From: Vibrio proteolyticus NBRC 13287
GTDB taxonomy: Bacteria; Pseudomonadota; Gammaproteobacteria; Enterobacterales; Vibrionaceae
Length of the DNA: 64,000 nt
Assembly: GCF_000467125.1 (NCBI RefSeq)
Contig: NZ_BATJ01000003.1
Coordinates: 124,001-188,000, forward strand
Direction of reading: 5' to 3'
Positions 27,971-37,002 of the stretch are shown here, one piece after another. Numbering within the stretch: the first letter of the stretch is position 1; each line of letters starts with the position of its first letter. A program made the translations under genes and the position numbers. The notes under the pieces are model-generated. The model was given only the letters and a program-made list of their open reading frames with translations, ran no database searches and had not been told where the DNA came from.

Positions 27971-29094
27971 GCGAACAATCGTCTCAGGACAAAACCGAAA
28001 AGGCTTCCCCCCAGAAGGTCAAAAAAGCCCGCGAACAGGGCCAGATTCCCCGAGCCAAAGAGTTTACCGCTGCGGTCATTTTCCTCGCGGTGGCGATCTA
28101 CTTCTACAGTCAGTTAGCCACCATTTGGCAGAGTATCTCCGGGGTATTCCGTTTCAATATGGCGCTGACTAAACAAGATCTGGCGACACCGGAAAAAATG
28201 GTTGAACAGCTCGGCCACAGCCTCGGCATCGTTCTCGAAATGCTATTGCCGATGTTTGTGGTCATCATCGTGGTGGCGGTCGCCAGTTCGCTGATTCTCG
28301 GCGGCTGGATGTTCCGTCCGGCCAACGTGCAACCTAAGCTGAGTAAGCTCAACCCGCTCAATGGCCTCAAGCGGATGTTCTCAACCCGCTCTCTGGTTGA
28401 GCTGCTGAAATCTACCCTCAAAGTGAGTGTGATTTTTGCGGTGCTGTACGGCTACCTGGACAATCACCTCCAGCCACTGCTCGGTATGCAACGCCTGCCA
28501 CTCAGTCAGGGAGTCAGCCTGATCATGACCATTCTGTTCGAAGGTCTGCTGTTGATGGGCGTGGCTCTGCTGATTTTCGGGGTAATAGACATTCCTTATC
28601 AGCGCTGGGAGCACCTCAAAGAGCTCAAGATGACCAAACAAGAGCTCAAAGAGGAATACAAAAACAACGAAGGCCGTCCGGAAGTAAAACAACGCATTCG
28701 CCAGATCCAACAGCAGTTTGCCCGCCGGCGTATCGACAAAATGGTGCCCACCGCTGACGTAGTGATCACCAACCCGACGCATTACGCAGTGGCACTTAAG
28801 TACGACCCATCCCTGTCGGATGCGCCGTTTGTGGTCGCCAAAGGCGTGGATGAAACCGCGATGCACATTCAGCGTATCGCGCGTAAAAATCAGGTGGAAA
28901 TCATCAACTCGCCGCCGCTGACGCGTTCCATTTATCACACCACCGCGATTGAACAGGCCGTTCCGAGCCAGTTGTACATCGCCGTGGCCCACATTCTGAC
29001 TTACGTCCTGCAGCTTAAATCGTTTCGCAAAGGCGAAGGTGAGCAACCACTGCCCTTGCCACACTTTTCGATTCCTAAGCACCTGCAGCACTGA
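27967..29094 (+). CDS. flhB: Lateral flagellar export switch protein FlhB
   Basis: A 375-aa protein with four membrane helices in the first 210 residues and a cytoplasmic domain carrying the self-cleavage motif NPTH (Asn269-Pro270). Opening residues DKTEKASPQKVKKAREQGQ match the family N-terminus. Cleavage at NPTH switches export from rod/hook to filament substrates, in concert with FliK. Confidence 0.97.
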   Translation: MSEQSSQDKTEKASPQKVKKAREQGQIPRAKEFTAAVIFLAVAIYFYSQLATIWQSISGVFRFNMALTKQDLATPEKMVEQLGHSLGIVLEMLLPMFVVIIVVAVASSLILGGWMFRPANVQPKLSKLNPLNGLKRMFSTRSLVELLKSTLKVSVIFAVLYGYLDNHLQPLLGMQRLPLSQGVSLIMTILFEGLLLMGVALLIFGVIDIPYQRWEHLKELKMTKQELKEEYKNNEGRPEVKQRIRQIQQQFARRRIDKMVPTADVVITNPTHYAVALKYDPSLSDAPFVVAKGVDETAMHIQRIARKNQVEIINSPPLTRSIYHTTAIEQAVPSQLYIAVAHILTYVLQLKSFRKGEGEQPLPLPHFSIPKHLQH

Positions 29095-29125
29095 TTAACC
29101 AGCATTAACCCAAGGATAAGAAAGC

Positions 29126-31216
29126 ATGCTTAATCGCTTGAAACAAATTCAGTCGTCGACCAAAGGCTACATCGGGATACCGATTGTGTTGTTGATGGTT
29201 CTGGCCATGGTCATCCTGCCATTGCCACCCTTGCTGCTGGATGCGCTGTTTACTTTTAACATCGTCCTGGCCATTCTGGTTCTGCTGGTCAGTACCACAG
29301 CTAAACGCCCGCTGGATTTCTCGATATTCCCGACCATTCTGTTGGTTGCAACCCTGCTGCGCTTGACGCTCAACGTCGCGTCGACCCGTATTGTTCTGCT
29401 GGAAGGCCACAACGGCGGCGATTCCGCCGGTAAAGTCATTCAGGCGTTCGGTGAAGTGGTGATCGGCGGTAACTATGTGGTTGGTATGGTCATTTTCGTC
29501 ATCCTGATGATCATTAACTTTGTGGTGATCACCAAAGGTGGCGAACGGATTTCCGAAGTATCGGCACGTTTTACCCTGGATGCCTTACCGGGTAAGCAGA
29601 TGGCCATCGATGCCGACCTCAACGCTGGTCTTATCGATCAGGAGACGGCCCGCCAACGCCGCCGTGAAGTGGCCAATGAAGCGGACTTCCACGGTTCAAT
29701 GGATGGTGCGTCCAAATTTGTGCGCGGCGATGCCGTTGCCGGCTTGATGATCCTGTTCATCAACATCATCGGCGGTATCAGCATTGGTGTGTTTGAGCAC
29801 GGCCTGCCCGCGTCTGAAGCGTTTAAAACTTATGCTTTGCTGACCATCGGTGACGGTCTGGTTGCCCAGATTCCGTCCCTGCTGCTGGCGACAGCTGCTG
29901 CTATCATCGTTACCCGCATTAACGACAGCGATAATGGCATGTCGGAGACCATGCACAAGCAACTGCTGGCCACCCCGACCACACTGTTCACTGTTGCAAC
30001 CATTATGCTGGTAATCGGCCTGGTTCCGGGTATGCCTCACTTGGCATTCTTCACCTTTGCAGCGGCGCTCGCCTTTGCGGGCTGGCGTCAGAGCAAAAAG
30101 CCGGTTCACGATCCGCAAATCGAAGAAGTGGAAGCCCTGTCACAGGCGATGCAGGACGACGATGCCCCGCTGACCTGGGAAGACATTCCCCACGTGCATA
30201 CGCTATCGCTGGCTTTGGGCTACCGATTGGTTCACCTGGTGAACAAAGAGCAAGGTGCCCCGCTGACCCAACGTATCCGCGGTGTCCGACGTAACTTATC
30301 GGAACAGGTCGGCTTCCTGCTACCGGAAGTGCGTATTCGCGATAATCTGAGCCTCAAACCGAACCAGTACACACTGTCGCTTAACGGTGAAGTGATTGAG
30401 CAGGGCTTTATTGAACCTGAACGTCTGATGGCAATTGCGGTCGGTGACACCTACGGCGAAGTCGACGGCATTCTCGGCAGCGATCCCGCTTATCAGTTGC
30501 CGGCAGTCTGGATTGAGCACAACGACAAAGCGAAAGCGCTCAATATGGGTTATCAAGTGGTGGACGACGCCACAGTGATCGCAACGCATATCAGCAAAGT
30601 CATGAAGTCGCACCTGGCAGAATTGTTTAATCACGATGACGTAGAAGCCATGAATCAGCGCCTTACTCAACAGGCTCCGAAACTGGCCGAAGCCTTGGGC
30701 GCCGCGCTGAATCCGGCGCAGCAGCTCAAAGTTTACCGTCAGCTGCTGCTGGATCAGGTACCACTGAAAGATATCCGTACCATTGCCAACACCATGTTGG
30801 AGTCATCGGAAAACACCAAAGACCCCATTCTGCTCGCCGCCGATGTCCGCTGCGCGCTGCGCCGCACTTTGGTCAACCTGATTGCCGGCCAGAAAAACGA
30901 AATCAGTGTCTATGCATTGTCGGATGAGCTTGAGCAAATGCTGATGACCTCACTGCAGCAGGCTCAGGCCAGCGGCGCAGTGATGCTGGACAGCTTCCCT
31001 ATTGAACCGAATATTCTGAGTCAGTTCCAACAGAACCTGCCGTTGATCCGCCAACAGCTCAAACAACAGGGTCTGGCGCCGATTTTGTTGGTTATGCCGC
31101 AACTCAGACCTTTAATTGCCCGTTATGCCCGCAGTTTCACACAGGGTCTGGCGGTCTTGTCTTACAATGAAATCCCAGAAAACAAACAAATCAACGTGGT
31201 AGGAAACCTTGGCTAG
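29126..31216 (+). CDS. flhA: Lateral flagellar export apparatus protein FlhA
   Basis: A 696-aa protein with eight membrane helices in the first 320 residues, containing the FHIPEP-family block (TKGGERISEVSARFTLDAL… LPGKQMAIDADLNAG) and a large cytoplasmic domain (340-696) that docks chaperones and FliJ. It forms the nonameric ring of the gate. Its end overlaps the TTG start of the EAL-like gene by 8 bases. Confidence 0.97.
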   Translation: MLNRLKQIQSSTKGYIGIPIVLLMVLAMVILPLPPLLLDALFTFNIVLAILVLLVSTTAKRPLDFSIFPTILLVATLLRLTLNVASTRIVLLEGHNGGDSAGKVIQAFGEVVIGGNYVVGMVIFVILMIINFVVITKGGERISEVSARFTLDALPGKQMAIDADLNAGLIDQETARQRRREVANEADFHGSMDGASKFVRGDAVAGLMILFINIIGGISIGVFEHGLPASEAFKTYALLTIGDGLVAQIPSLLLATAAAIIVTRINDSDNGMSETMHKQLLATPTTLFTVATIMLVIGLVPGMPHLAFFTFAAALAFAGWRQSKKPVHDPQIEEVEALSQAMQDDDAPLTWEDIPHVHTLSLALGYRLVHLVNKEQGAPLTQRIRGVRRNLSEQVGFLLPEVRIRDNLSLKPNQYTLSLNGEVIEQGFIEPERLMAIAVGDTYGEVDGILGSDPAYQLPAVWIEHNDKAKALNMGYQVVDDATVIATHISKVMKSHLAELFNHDDVEAMNQRLTQQAPKLAEALGAALNPAQQLKVYRQLLLDQVPLKDIRTIANTMLESSENTKDPILLAADVRCALRRTLVNLIAGQKNEISVYALSDELEQMLMTSLQQAQASGAVMLDSFPIEPNILSQFQQNLPLIRQQLKQQGLAPILLVMPQLRPLIARYARSFTQGLAVLSYNEIPENKQINVVGNLG

Positions 31217-32024
31217 TCTTATATCAAATCAGGCAATGTATCATTACTTGCGCGAACTGATTGAACAATATGTCGTCACGGATGACGACAAAATTATCTT
31301 TGAAGCTTTTCTGCAAAATGATGTCCGACACGCCTGTCAGGCGATTCGTGATGCGTACAGCGGTGAAGTGGAGTATCAACACCTCACTCTGCGCTTTGGC
31401 AACCGCAGTGAACAGAGTGTGTATCAGTTTGACCTGTCACAGACCATGCAGTACTGCCTGGATCTGTACAGTCTCTACCTGGCGCTGCGCCAGACCCGCT
31501 TTCAAATGGAAACGTTTCATCCGGATCTGATCAGTAACGTGGTTGTGCCGATCCGGATGAGTGCTTTGCTGTGGGAGCCGGGGCTGGAATTTCTCCATCA
31601 GATTTTCCGTCATCATCAGGATGCGTTTGCCCATGTGATTCCATCCCTGCAGATGACACCGGAAAACTTTACCCAGGCAGACAGCACCGAGCTGGTAGAG
31701 CAAATTCGTACTAACGCCTATGCGTTGTGGTTCGAATTGTGCGCGCCCGGCGAACACTTCGAGCCCTACGCCGACTTTAAACCGGACATGATCAAACTCT
31801 CCTTTACGCTGGAAAGTAAAGAAGATCGCAGTAGCTTTCTGCCCATTATACGTTTTCTGCGTAAACACCGTTTGAGCTGGACCGCCGGACGCGTTGCCAG
31901 TCAGATAGAGCTGAACCAGTGCAAGCTGCTGGGTGCAAGCCACTATTTTGGTTACTTCAGTGATATTCCGACCTCTGTGTCTTTCCGCTCTTTCGATGAA
32001 GCCGACAACGAGGAATGTCGCTAA
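31209..32024 (+). CDS. Degenerate EAL-domain protein of the lateral flagellar operon
   Basis: A 271-aa protein that aligns by pattern with EAL domains but lacks their catalytic residues. WFELCAPGEHFEPYADFKPDMIKLSF sits where active enzymes have the DDFGTG loop and pD-iKiD strand, and AGRVASQIELNQCKLLGASHYFGYFSDIP matches the GVET…Q…LG…QGYlfs-P end, with the Glu of GVE lost. It is therefore unlikely to cleave c-di-GMP and may bind it, or a protein, as YdiV does. The start is TTG 31209 behind AGGAAACC, or ATG 31236. It is translationally coupled to flhA and ends at a strong terminator before the flagellin gene, so regulation of lateral motility is plausible. Confidence 0.75.
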   Translation: MASLISNQAMYHYLRELIEQYVVTDDDKIIFEAFLQNDVRHACQAIRDAYSGEVEYQHLTLRFGNRSEQSVYQFDLSQTMQYCLDLYSLYLALRQTRFQMETFHPDLISNVVVPIRMSALLWEPGLEFLHQIFRHHQDAFAHVIPSLQMTPENFTQADSTELVEQIRTNAYALWFELCAPGEHFEPYADFKPDMIKLSFTLESKEDRSSFLPIIRFLRKHRLSWTAGRVASQIELNQCKLLGASHYFGYFSDIPTSVSFRSFDEADNEECR

Positions 32025-32037
32025 CCCCAATAAAAAC

Positions 32038-32100
32038 GCGAATTAATGGAATTGAGATCACCAAAAACCACCTAATTTCATTAATTCGCTATTTTTTTTC
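32038..32100 (+). terminator. Long-stem terminator ending the fliM-flhA operon
   Basis: The 16-base arms GCGAATTAATGGAATT and AATTTCATTAATTCGC pair with one mismatch and are followed by TATTTTTTTT. It isolates the late flagellin gene from read-through. Confidence 0.92.
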
Positions 32101-32107
32101 AACCCCG

Positions 32108-32140
32108 ATTAAATCCTGCCAAACAAGTAACCGCCTCTAG
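32108..32140 (+). promoter_or_regulatory. Candidate sigma-28 promoter of lafA
   Basis: TTAAATCC, then about 12 bases, then ACCGCCTC gives a loose match to the sigma-28 pattern TAAA-N15-GCCGATAA. Class-3 control by lateral FliA is known for lafA in V. parahaemolyticus. A small palindrome, GGGAA-A-TTCCC, lies in the leader at about 32153-32163. The assignment is tentative. Confidence 0.35.
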
Positions 32141-32199
32141 TTAGTGACCAGGGAAATTCCCAGAGCCTGAAAGACAGTTAGCAAACCAAGGAGACTAAG

Positions 32200-33066
32200 A
32201 TGGCTTTATCTATGCACACTAACTACGCTTCACTAGTAACTCAAAACACGCTAAGCAATACAAACAACCTACTGAACACTGCAATGGAGCGTTTGAGTAC
32301 TGGTTACCGTATTAACTCAGCAGCGGATGACGCAGCGGGTCTACAAATCTCTACCCGTCTTGAGTCTCAAACTCGCGGCATGAGCGTAGCAATGCGTAAC
32401 GCACAAGACGGCATCTCTATGATGCAAACCGCTGAAGGCGCGATGGATGAGATGACTAATATCGTTTACCGTATGAACGATCTGGCAACTCAAGCATCAA
32501 ACGGTTCAGCCTCTGCTGCAGATAAAACTGCACTGAACAGCGAATACCAACAGCTGAACGAAGAACTGGCGAACATCATGAGTTCAACCAACTTCGGCGG
32601 TCAGAAAATGTTCCAGACCACAGGTTTTGCGGCTGGCGCAGTGAACATCCAAATCGGTACTAACTCAGGTGAACAACTGGCTATCGACGTATCGACAGCA
32701 ATCGGTGACCTGAACACAGCTGTAGGCGCTGCAGGTGGCTTTGCTCTGGGTAGCATCGCAACAGAAGCTGACGCACAAACTGCACTGGACACGTTGACTG
32801 GTGAATTCGGTGACGCAGGCGTTCTGGCTCAAATTGGTACAGTACGTTCAAGCTTTGGTGCGAACATCAACCGTCTAGAGCACACTATCGTTAACCTAGG
32901 CAACATGGTTGAGAACACATCTGCTGCGAAAGGCCGTATCACTGATGCAGACTTCGCTGTTGAATCTTCCAACATGACTAAGAACCAGATGCTGATGCAA
33001 GCCGGTACTACAGTTCTGTCTCAGACTAACCAGCTGCCAGGCATGGCAATGTCTCTGCTTCGCTAA
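32200..33066 (+). CDS. lafA: Lateral flagellin LafA
   Basis: A 288-aa flagellin. The conserved D0/D1 N-terminus ([31 protein letters not shown]) and C-terminus ([24 protein letters not shown]) enclose only a short, Ala/Gly-rich middle, so the variable D2/D3 domains are minimal, as in known lateral flagellins of about 284 aa. It has its own promoter region and terminator and a strong AAGGAG site; codon use looks optimised for high expression. It builds the swarming filament. Confidence 0.95.
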   Translation: MALSMHTNYASLVTQNTLSNTNNLLNTAMERLSTGYRINSAADDAAGLQISTRLESQTRGMSVAMRNAQDGISMMQTAEGAMDEMTNIVYRMNDLATQASNGSASAADKTALNSEYQQLNEELANIMSSTNFGGQKMFQTTGFAAGAVNIQIGTNSGEQLAIDVSTAIGDLNTAVGAAGGFALGSIATEADAQTALDTLTGEFGDAGVLAQIGTVRSSFGANINRLEHTIVNLGNMVENTSAAKGRITDADFAVESSNMTKNQMLMQAGTTVLSQTNQLPGMAMSLLR

Positions 33067-33100
33067 GACGCCTCCTGATTCTTATCTACTCCAGTTACGC

Positions 33101-33127
33101 AAAGCCTCCTTCGGGAGGCTTTTTTTA
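33101..33127 (+). terminator. lafA terminator
   Basis: AAGCCTCC-TTCG-GGAGGCTT followed by a T-run 35 bases after the lafA stop; a stable UUCG tetraloop. Confidence 0.95.
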
Positions 33128-33243
33128 TACCTGTGCTTCCCTCTCAGCCCCGGCGGCCCAGCTTAATTCTATGTCCATTCCGGTCGCCCTACTTATAGAG
33201 GAAAGTTGTTCAGCCCTTTCAGGAAAAAGCGGAATTGCCCATT

Positions 33244-33263
33244 AGGAAGCAGCACTTCCGCTT
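33244..33263 (+). promoter_or_regulatory. Candidate LafK enhancer site upstream of fliD
   Basis: AGGAAG-CAGC-ACTTCCGCTT, a GGAAG/CTTCC dyad. The same 16 defined bases with the same spacing occur upstream of flgB (53267-53286). The dyad centre is about 60 bp from the -24 GG of the fliD promoter. AAACAACTT follows at 33273-33281, as it also does in the flgB copy. Confidence 0.6.
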
Positions 33264-33310
33264 TCGACACAAAAACAACTTAATACATTGAATTTAAAGA
33301 CTTTAATTAC

Positions 33311-33326
33311 TGGCACACATCTTGCG
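33311..33326 (+). promoter_or_regulatory. Sigma-54 promoter of the fliDSTKLA-motAB operon
   Basis: TGGCAC-ACATC-TTGC matches the -24/-12 consensus with correct 10-bp separation between GG and GC. It lies 79 bases before the fliD ATG. Expected to need LafK. Confidence 0.9.
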
Positions 33327-33404
33327 ATTTAGCAATTCAATTACTAACGATTGATGAATCGGCCTGATGATGGGTCATCAGTCTGAGTTACAGGGAGCAA
33401 CCCG

Positions 33405-34742
33405 ATGAGTTCATTCGATCCAATTAACATGGCCACCCAACTGGCCACGTATGACGTTCAACCATTCCAGAAGCGTTACCAGATGCAGGCGGACAAATAC
33501 CAGTCGCAGTTGACCGCGCTGGGTAAAGTGGAAAGCGCACTGCGCGACTTCCGCTCTGCCGTCGATGCAATGAACAGCAGTACCAGCAGCATCATCAAAA
33601 ATACCGCCACCTTGTCTCAGGATGGGTATTTGTCGGCGAACGTTGACGCGAAAGCTCTGGTCGGCAACTACCAGATCTTCGTAGAGCAGATCGCGACCGC
33701 GCACCAGGTCTCAACCAGTATGCCGGCTGACTTGGATGCCACAACCGAAATCCCGACCACAGGAACGCTGGAGTTCACCATCAACGGTGAGAGCATGACG
33801 CTGGATCTGTCCACGGTCGATAGCGACGGCGATGGTAAAGCCACCATGGCGGATCTGATTTCGACCATCAACAACGACAGCAACAACCCGGGTGTAAACG
33901 CCACGCTGGTGCGCTCAAATGGCCAAACCCACTTCATGTTGTCCAGCACAGAAACCGGTGTCGAGAACCAAATCAACGTGTCTGCCTCAGGAACGGGAGC
34001 CACTTGGTTTGAAGATGCCTTCACCAACCTCAATGAAATCAGCGCACCTCAGGATGCTGTCATCTGGCTGGGCGCGAAAGACACGGGTCTGAAACTGACT
34101 AACGCCAGTAACACGTTCAAGGGTGTGATTGACGGGGTGGATGTCACGGTCAACAAAGCGCAAACGGCTGGCGAGAGCCCAATCGGCATGACCATTGGTG
34201 CCGATAACGAAGCGACCAAAGAGCAGGTCAACAAATTCGTCGACGCCTATAACACGCTGATGTCGACCATCGATGAGTACACCTCCATCGGTGGCGAAGA
34301 CAAAGCGCGTGGCGTTCTGGCGAGCGACCCGACTTTGCGTTCGATCGAAAGCCAACTGACCAGTTTGGTACGTGGTGAATACAACGGCATGCGTCTGAGC
34401 GAAGCCGGCATCAGCATCGATCGTAACGGCAAAATGAAACTGGACGCGAAGAAGTTTGAGGCAGCGCAATCCAACAATGGCGCCGCGCTGGAGGCGATGT
34501 TTAACGGCGACGGTAACCTGCTTGATTCCATTGATGACATGGTGGAGCCGTTCCTTAAGTTTTCATCTGGCCTGTTCTCTTCTCGCAAAGATGCCCTGAA
34601 ACAAAACATCAGCCGCATCGACGACAAGCAAGCCAACCTGGAACGCAAATACGACATGGCGTACGACCGCTATCTCAAACAATTCACTCAAATGAACACC
34701 CTAATGACACAGATGAACCAAACCATGTCGATGTTTGGGTAA
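33405..34742 (+). CDS. fliD: Lateral filament cap protein FliD (LafB)
   Basis: A 445-aa hook-associated protein 2. The N-terminal domain opens FDPINMATQLATYDVQPFQ, the middle is a Ser/Thr-rich beta region (FliD_N/FliD_C boundary near 200), and the C-terminus is a long helical domain (KYDMAYDRYLKQFTQMNTLM). It caps the growing filament and folds LafA. GGGAG precedes the ATG; first gene of a sigma-54 operon. Confidence 0.95.
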   Translation: MSSFDPINMATQLATYDVQPFQKRYQMQADKYQSQLTALGKVESALRDFRSAVDAMNSSTSSIIKNTATLSQDGYLSANVDAKALVGNYQIFVEQIATAHQVSTSMPADLDATTEIPTTGTLEFTINGESMTLDLSTVDSDGDGKATMADLISTINNDSNNPGVNATLVRSNGQTHFMLSSTETGVENQINVSASGTGATWFEDAFTNLNEISAPQDAVIWLGAKDTGLKLTNASNTFKGVIDGVDVTVNKAQTAGESPIGMTIGADNEATKEQVNKFVDAYNTLMSTIDEYTSIGGEDKARGVLASDPTLRSIESQLTSLVRGEYNGMRLSEAGISIDRNGKMKLDAKKFEAAQSNNGAALEAMFNGDGNLLDSIDDMVEPFLKFSSGLFSSRKDALKQNISRIDDKQANLERKYDMAYDRYLKQFTQMNTLMTQMNQTMSMFG

Positions 34743-34763
34743 GTCTATTCAGGAGAAGTACTT

Positions 34764-35150
34764 ATGCTAATGGATTCCGGCTACGACTCATATCAGCAGG
34801 TGGATCTGGATGCCCAGGCCGCCGCCGCTAACCCTCACCAGTTAGTGGTGATGCTGATTGATGGCCTGCTTGACGAAATCGAACGAACCCGCGGCCATAT
34901 CGCCGCGGCTCGTCTGGCCGAGAAAGGCACCAGCATCAATAAATGCATGAACATACTGATCGGTCTCGACAGTGCGCTGGACGAAGAGAACGGCGGTGAA
35001 ATCGCACAGAATCTGCATCAGTTGTATGACTTTTGCCAGATTGAGCTCTACCAGGCCAGCGTCCAGAACGACGTCGACAAACTGGCCAATGTAGAAAAAG
35101 TAATGGCGAATATTCGAGAAGGATGGGTAAGTTTTGGCAAGCACGCATAA
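34764..35150 (+). CDS. fliS: Lateral flagellin chaperone FliS (LafC)
   Basis: A 128-aa all-helical FliS. The signature ANPHQLVVMLIDGLLDEIERTRGH and the later DSALDEENGGEIAQNLHQLYDF are typical. It binds LafA's C-terminal helices to keep it unpolymerised before export. GGAGAAG precedes the ATG; a second in-frame ATG two codons later is equally possible. Confidence 0.94.
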   Translation: MLMDSGYDSYQQVDLDAQAAAANPHQLVVMLIDGLLDEIERTRGHIAAARLAEKGTSINKCMNILIGLDSALDEENGGEIAQNLHQLYDFCQIELYQASVQNDVDKLANVEKVMANIREGWVSFGKHA

Positions 35151-35445
35151 AGTCTCTCCCGAGCGATTTCGTCATCTGTCAAAGCTGATGCAAATTGCGA
35201 CCAAAACCGAGGACTGGCATGCCCTGAAGCGCTACGACTTACAGTTGCGCGAATTGCTGACCAGTCATAAAGCGTATTTGAGCGATCCTCAACTGGCACC
35301 GGAAATTGCCCGTGCTAAGGCCATTCATCAGGAGGCATTCGACGCCTTGGAAAAGGCCACTGGCGAACTGCGTCAGGAGATGAACAAGGTTAACGCTCAG
35401 CAAGAGCGTGCCATGGCATATCAACTGGCGATGACGATGGAGTAA
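35134..35445 (+). CDS. fliT: Lateral FliT-like export chaperone (LafD)
   Basis: A 103-aa helical protein between fliS and fliK, the place of fliT (lafD) in lateral operons. It begins with TTG at 35134 behind GGATGGG, inside the fliS end (17-base overlap); an ATG 54 bases later is an alternative. Expected to chaperone FliD. Sequence conservation in this family is low, so position is the main evidence. Confidence 0.78.
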   Translation: MASTHKVSPERFRHLSKLMQIATKTEDWHALKRYDLQLRELLTSHKAYLSDPQLAPEIARAKAIHQEAFDALEKATGELRQEMNKVNAQQERAMAYQLAMTME

Positions 35446-35449
35446 CCGC

Positions 35450-36475
35450 ATGATCACTACCTCAACCCTAGCCTCATCTGCGGTGAAATCAGCGGGCGGT
35501 GAAACGGGCAAAGTGCATGAAGCGCGAGTGTTCGGCGAATCGACACCAGCAAGCGGCGCATTTCGTCTCGGCCAACCATCGACAGCGATGGATCCCGCAT
35601 TGTCGTTCACGCAAAACGGTGAGCACTCAACAGGCGAATCGCAGCAAGATGACACGCAACAGGACATTCTGACGCTGCTGCTCAGCGGGCTGACCAGTGC
35701 TGCGACTCCAGAACGGAATCCGCTTCACTCCAGTGCACCAGCCAACGAACGTCTCGGCCAGATGAAGATCCACGGCGAGCACGCGGCGGTGAATCAACAT
35801 CGTGCAGACACGGCGGTCACAGCGCAGACAAGTGAGCTGCGCCAGAGCCACACCCAGACAGCGGCCTCCGTGAGCGAGCTGCCCAGCCAAGTCAAACTGA
35901 CGTCACTGAGCAATGATGTGTTGTCGTATGGTTCGTCTCAGCCATTGGCGCAACCACTAATGGCCGGTGCCGCATCGGCTCAATCTCACACCCTGCAAAG
36001 CGCGGCCACAACCGCAGCCTCAGCAACCAGCACCCCTCAGACCGCAGAATGGGCCAGCATGCGTATTGATACTCAGGCCGGACGCTGGGGCGAGCAGATG
36101 ATGCAGGTGTTGCACGACAGAGTCTCTTTGCAAGCGCAACAGAACCTGCAAGAAGCCAAAATCCGCCTGGACCCGCCAGAGCTGGGCAAACTCGATCTGC
36201 TGGTGCGGGTGGAAGGCGATCGCCTCAGTGTTCACATTAACGCGAATGCCAGTGCTACCCGCGAAGCGCTGATGCAGGTTTCCGAGCGTCTGCGCGCCGA
36301 ATTGCAGGACCAGAACTTTGTCCATGTCGACGTTAATGTCGGTTCGGATCAAGACGATCAAGCCAGTCCCTATTCACCAACAGACGAGCAGGCCACCATA
36401 TTTGCCGCGCGCGATCTGCGTGAAAACAACTCTCACACATTTACTTCTGACCACTGGCTGAACACCCAAGCCTGA
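35450..36475 (+). CDS. fliK: Lateral hook-length control protein FliK (LafE)
   Basis: A 341-aa protein with a low-complexity, Ser/Ala/Gln/Thr-rich N-terminal ruler region (1-190) and the conserved C-terminal Flg_hook domain (EAKIRLDPPELGKLDLLV…, about 235-310) that meets FlhB to switch export specificity. GGAG lies before the ATG, 4 bases after fliT. Confidence 0.92.
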   Translation: MITTSTLASSAVKSAGGETGKVHEARVFGESTPASGAFRLGQPSTAMDPALSFTQNGEHSTGESQQDDTQQDILTLLLSGLTSAATPERNPLHSSAPANERLGQMKIHGEHAAVNQHRADTAVTAQTSELRQSHTQTAASVSELPSQVKLTSLSNDVLSYGSSQPLAQPLMAGAASAQSHTLQSAATTAASATSTPQTAEWASMRIDTQAGRWGEQMMQVLHDRVSLQAQQNLQEAKIRLDPPELGKLDLLVRVEGDRLSVHINANASATREALMQVSERLRAELQDQNFVHVDVNVGSDQDDQASPYSPTDEQATIFAARDLRENNSHTFTSDHWLNTQA

Positions 36476-36495
36476 TTGATAACGAGGATAAGGTC

Positions 36496-36990
36496 ATGAC
36501 CAAACAACAATTGATTGCCGCTTTCATCGCAATGATCGTCACCAGCGCCCTCGTATCGGCCATTACCCTCGTGGGTGGTGTCTGGTATCTGAAAAAAGCC
36601 AACCAGGACGATTCCGCTGACTTTTTTGAAGGCTCCTCCCTGTCGTTCCTGACGGAAGAACCTAAGCCCGTCAACACGCCAAGTTTTCACGCACTGGATA
36701 AAATTGTCCTGAGTGTCAAAGGTAAGAAACAATCGCACTTCGTGATGTTGGAAGTGGCGGTCGAAACCCGTCGTCCGGAACGCATCAAGGACATTGATGA
36801 CTACATGCCGGTCGTCCGCAACTCGCTGCTCAAGCTGTTTGCTGATAAATCCTTCGACGATCTGCAGCGTGAAGGCGCGATCGACGATTTGCAAAATGAA
36901 GTGAAACAGACTCTGCTGATGGCCTTCGCCAAAACAGACATTGTTCGCGACATCGATGACGTGCTGCTCACCAAATACGTGGTGCAGTAA
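36496..36990 (+). CDS. fliL: Lateral flagellar basal body protein FliL (LafF)
   Basis: A 164-aa membrane protein with one N-terminal helix (IAAFIAMIVTSALVSAITLVGGVWYL) and a periplasmic stomatin-like domain (KIVLSVKGKKQSHFVMLEVAVETR). FliL surrounds stators and supports motor output and, in lateral systems, surface sensing. Its place between fliK and fliA is as in V. parahaemolyticus. Confidence 0.92.
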   Translation: MTKQQLIAAFIAMIVTSALVSAITLVGGVWYLKKANQDDSADFFEGSSLSFLTEEPKPVNTPSFHALDKIVLSVKGKKQSHFVMLEVAVETRRPERIKDIDDYMPVVRNSLLKLFADKSFDDLQREGAIDDLQNEVKQTLLMAFAKTDIVRDIDDVLLTKYVVQ

Positions 36991-37002
36991 AGGAGCACCT
37001 CT

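Larger units (their letters stand above)
33067..33404 (+). promoter_or_regulatory. lafA-fliD intergenic control region
   Basis: A 338-bp gap without genes. It holds, in order, the lafA terminator, long inverted arms AAAGCGGAA (33226-33234) and TTCCGCTTT (33256-33264), the AGGAAG-N4-ACTTCCGCTT dyad, and the sigma-54 promoter of fliD. Confidence 0.8.
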
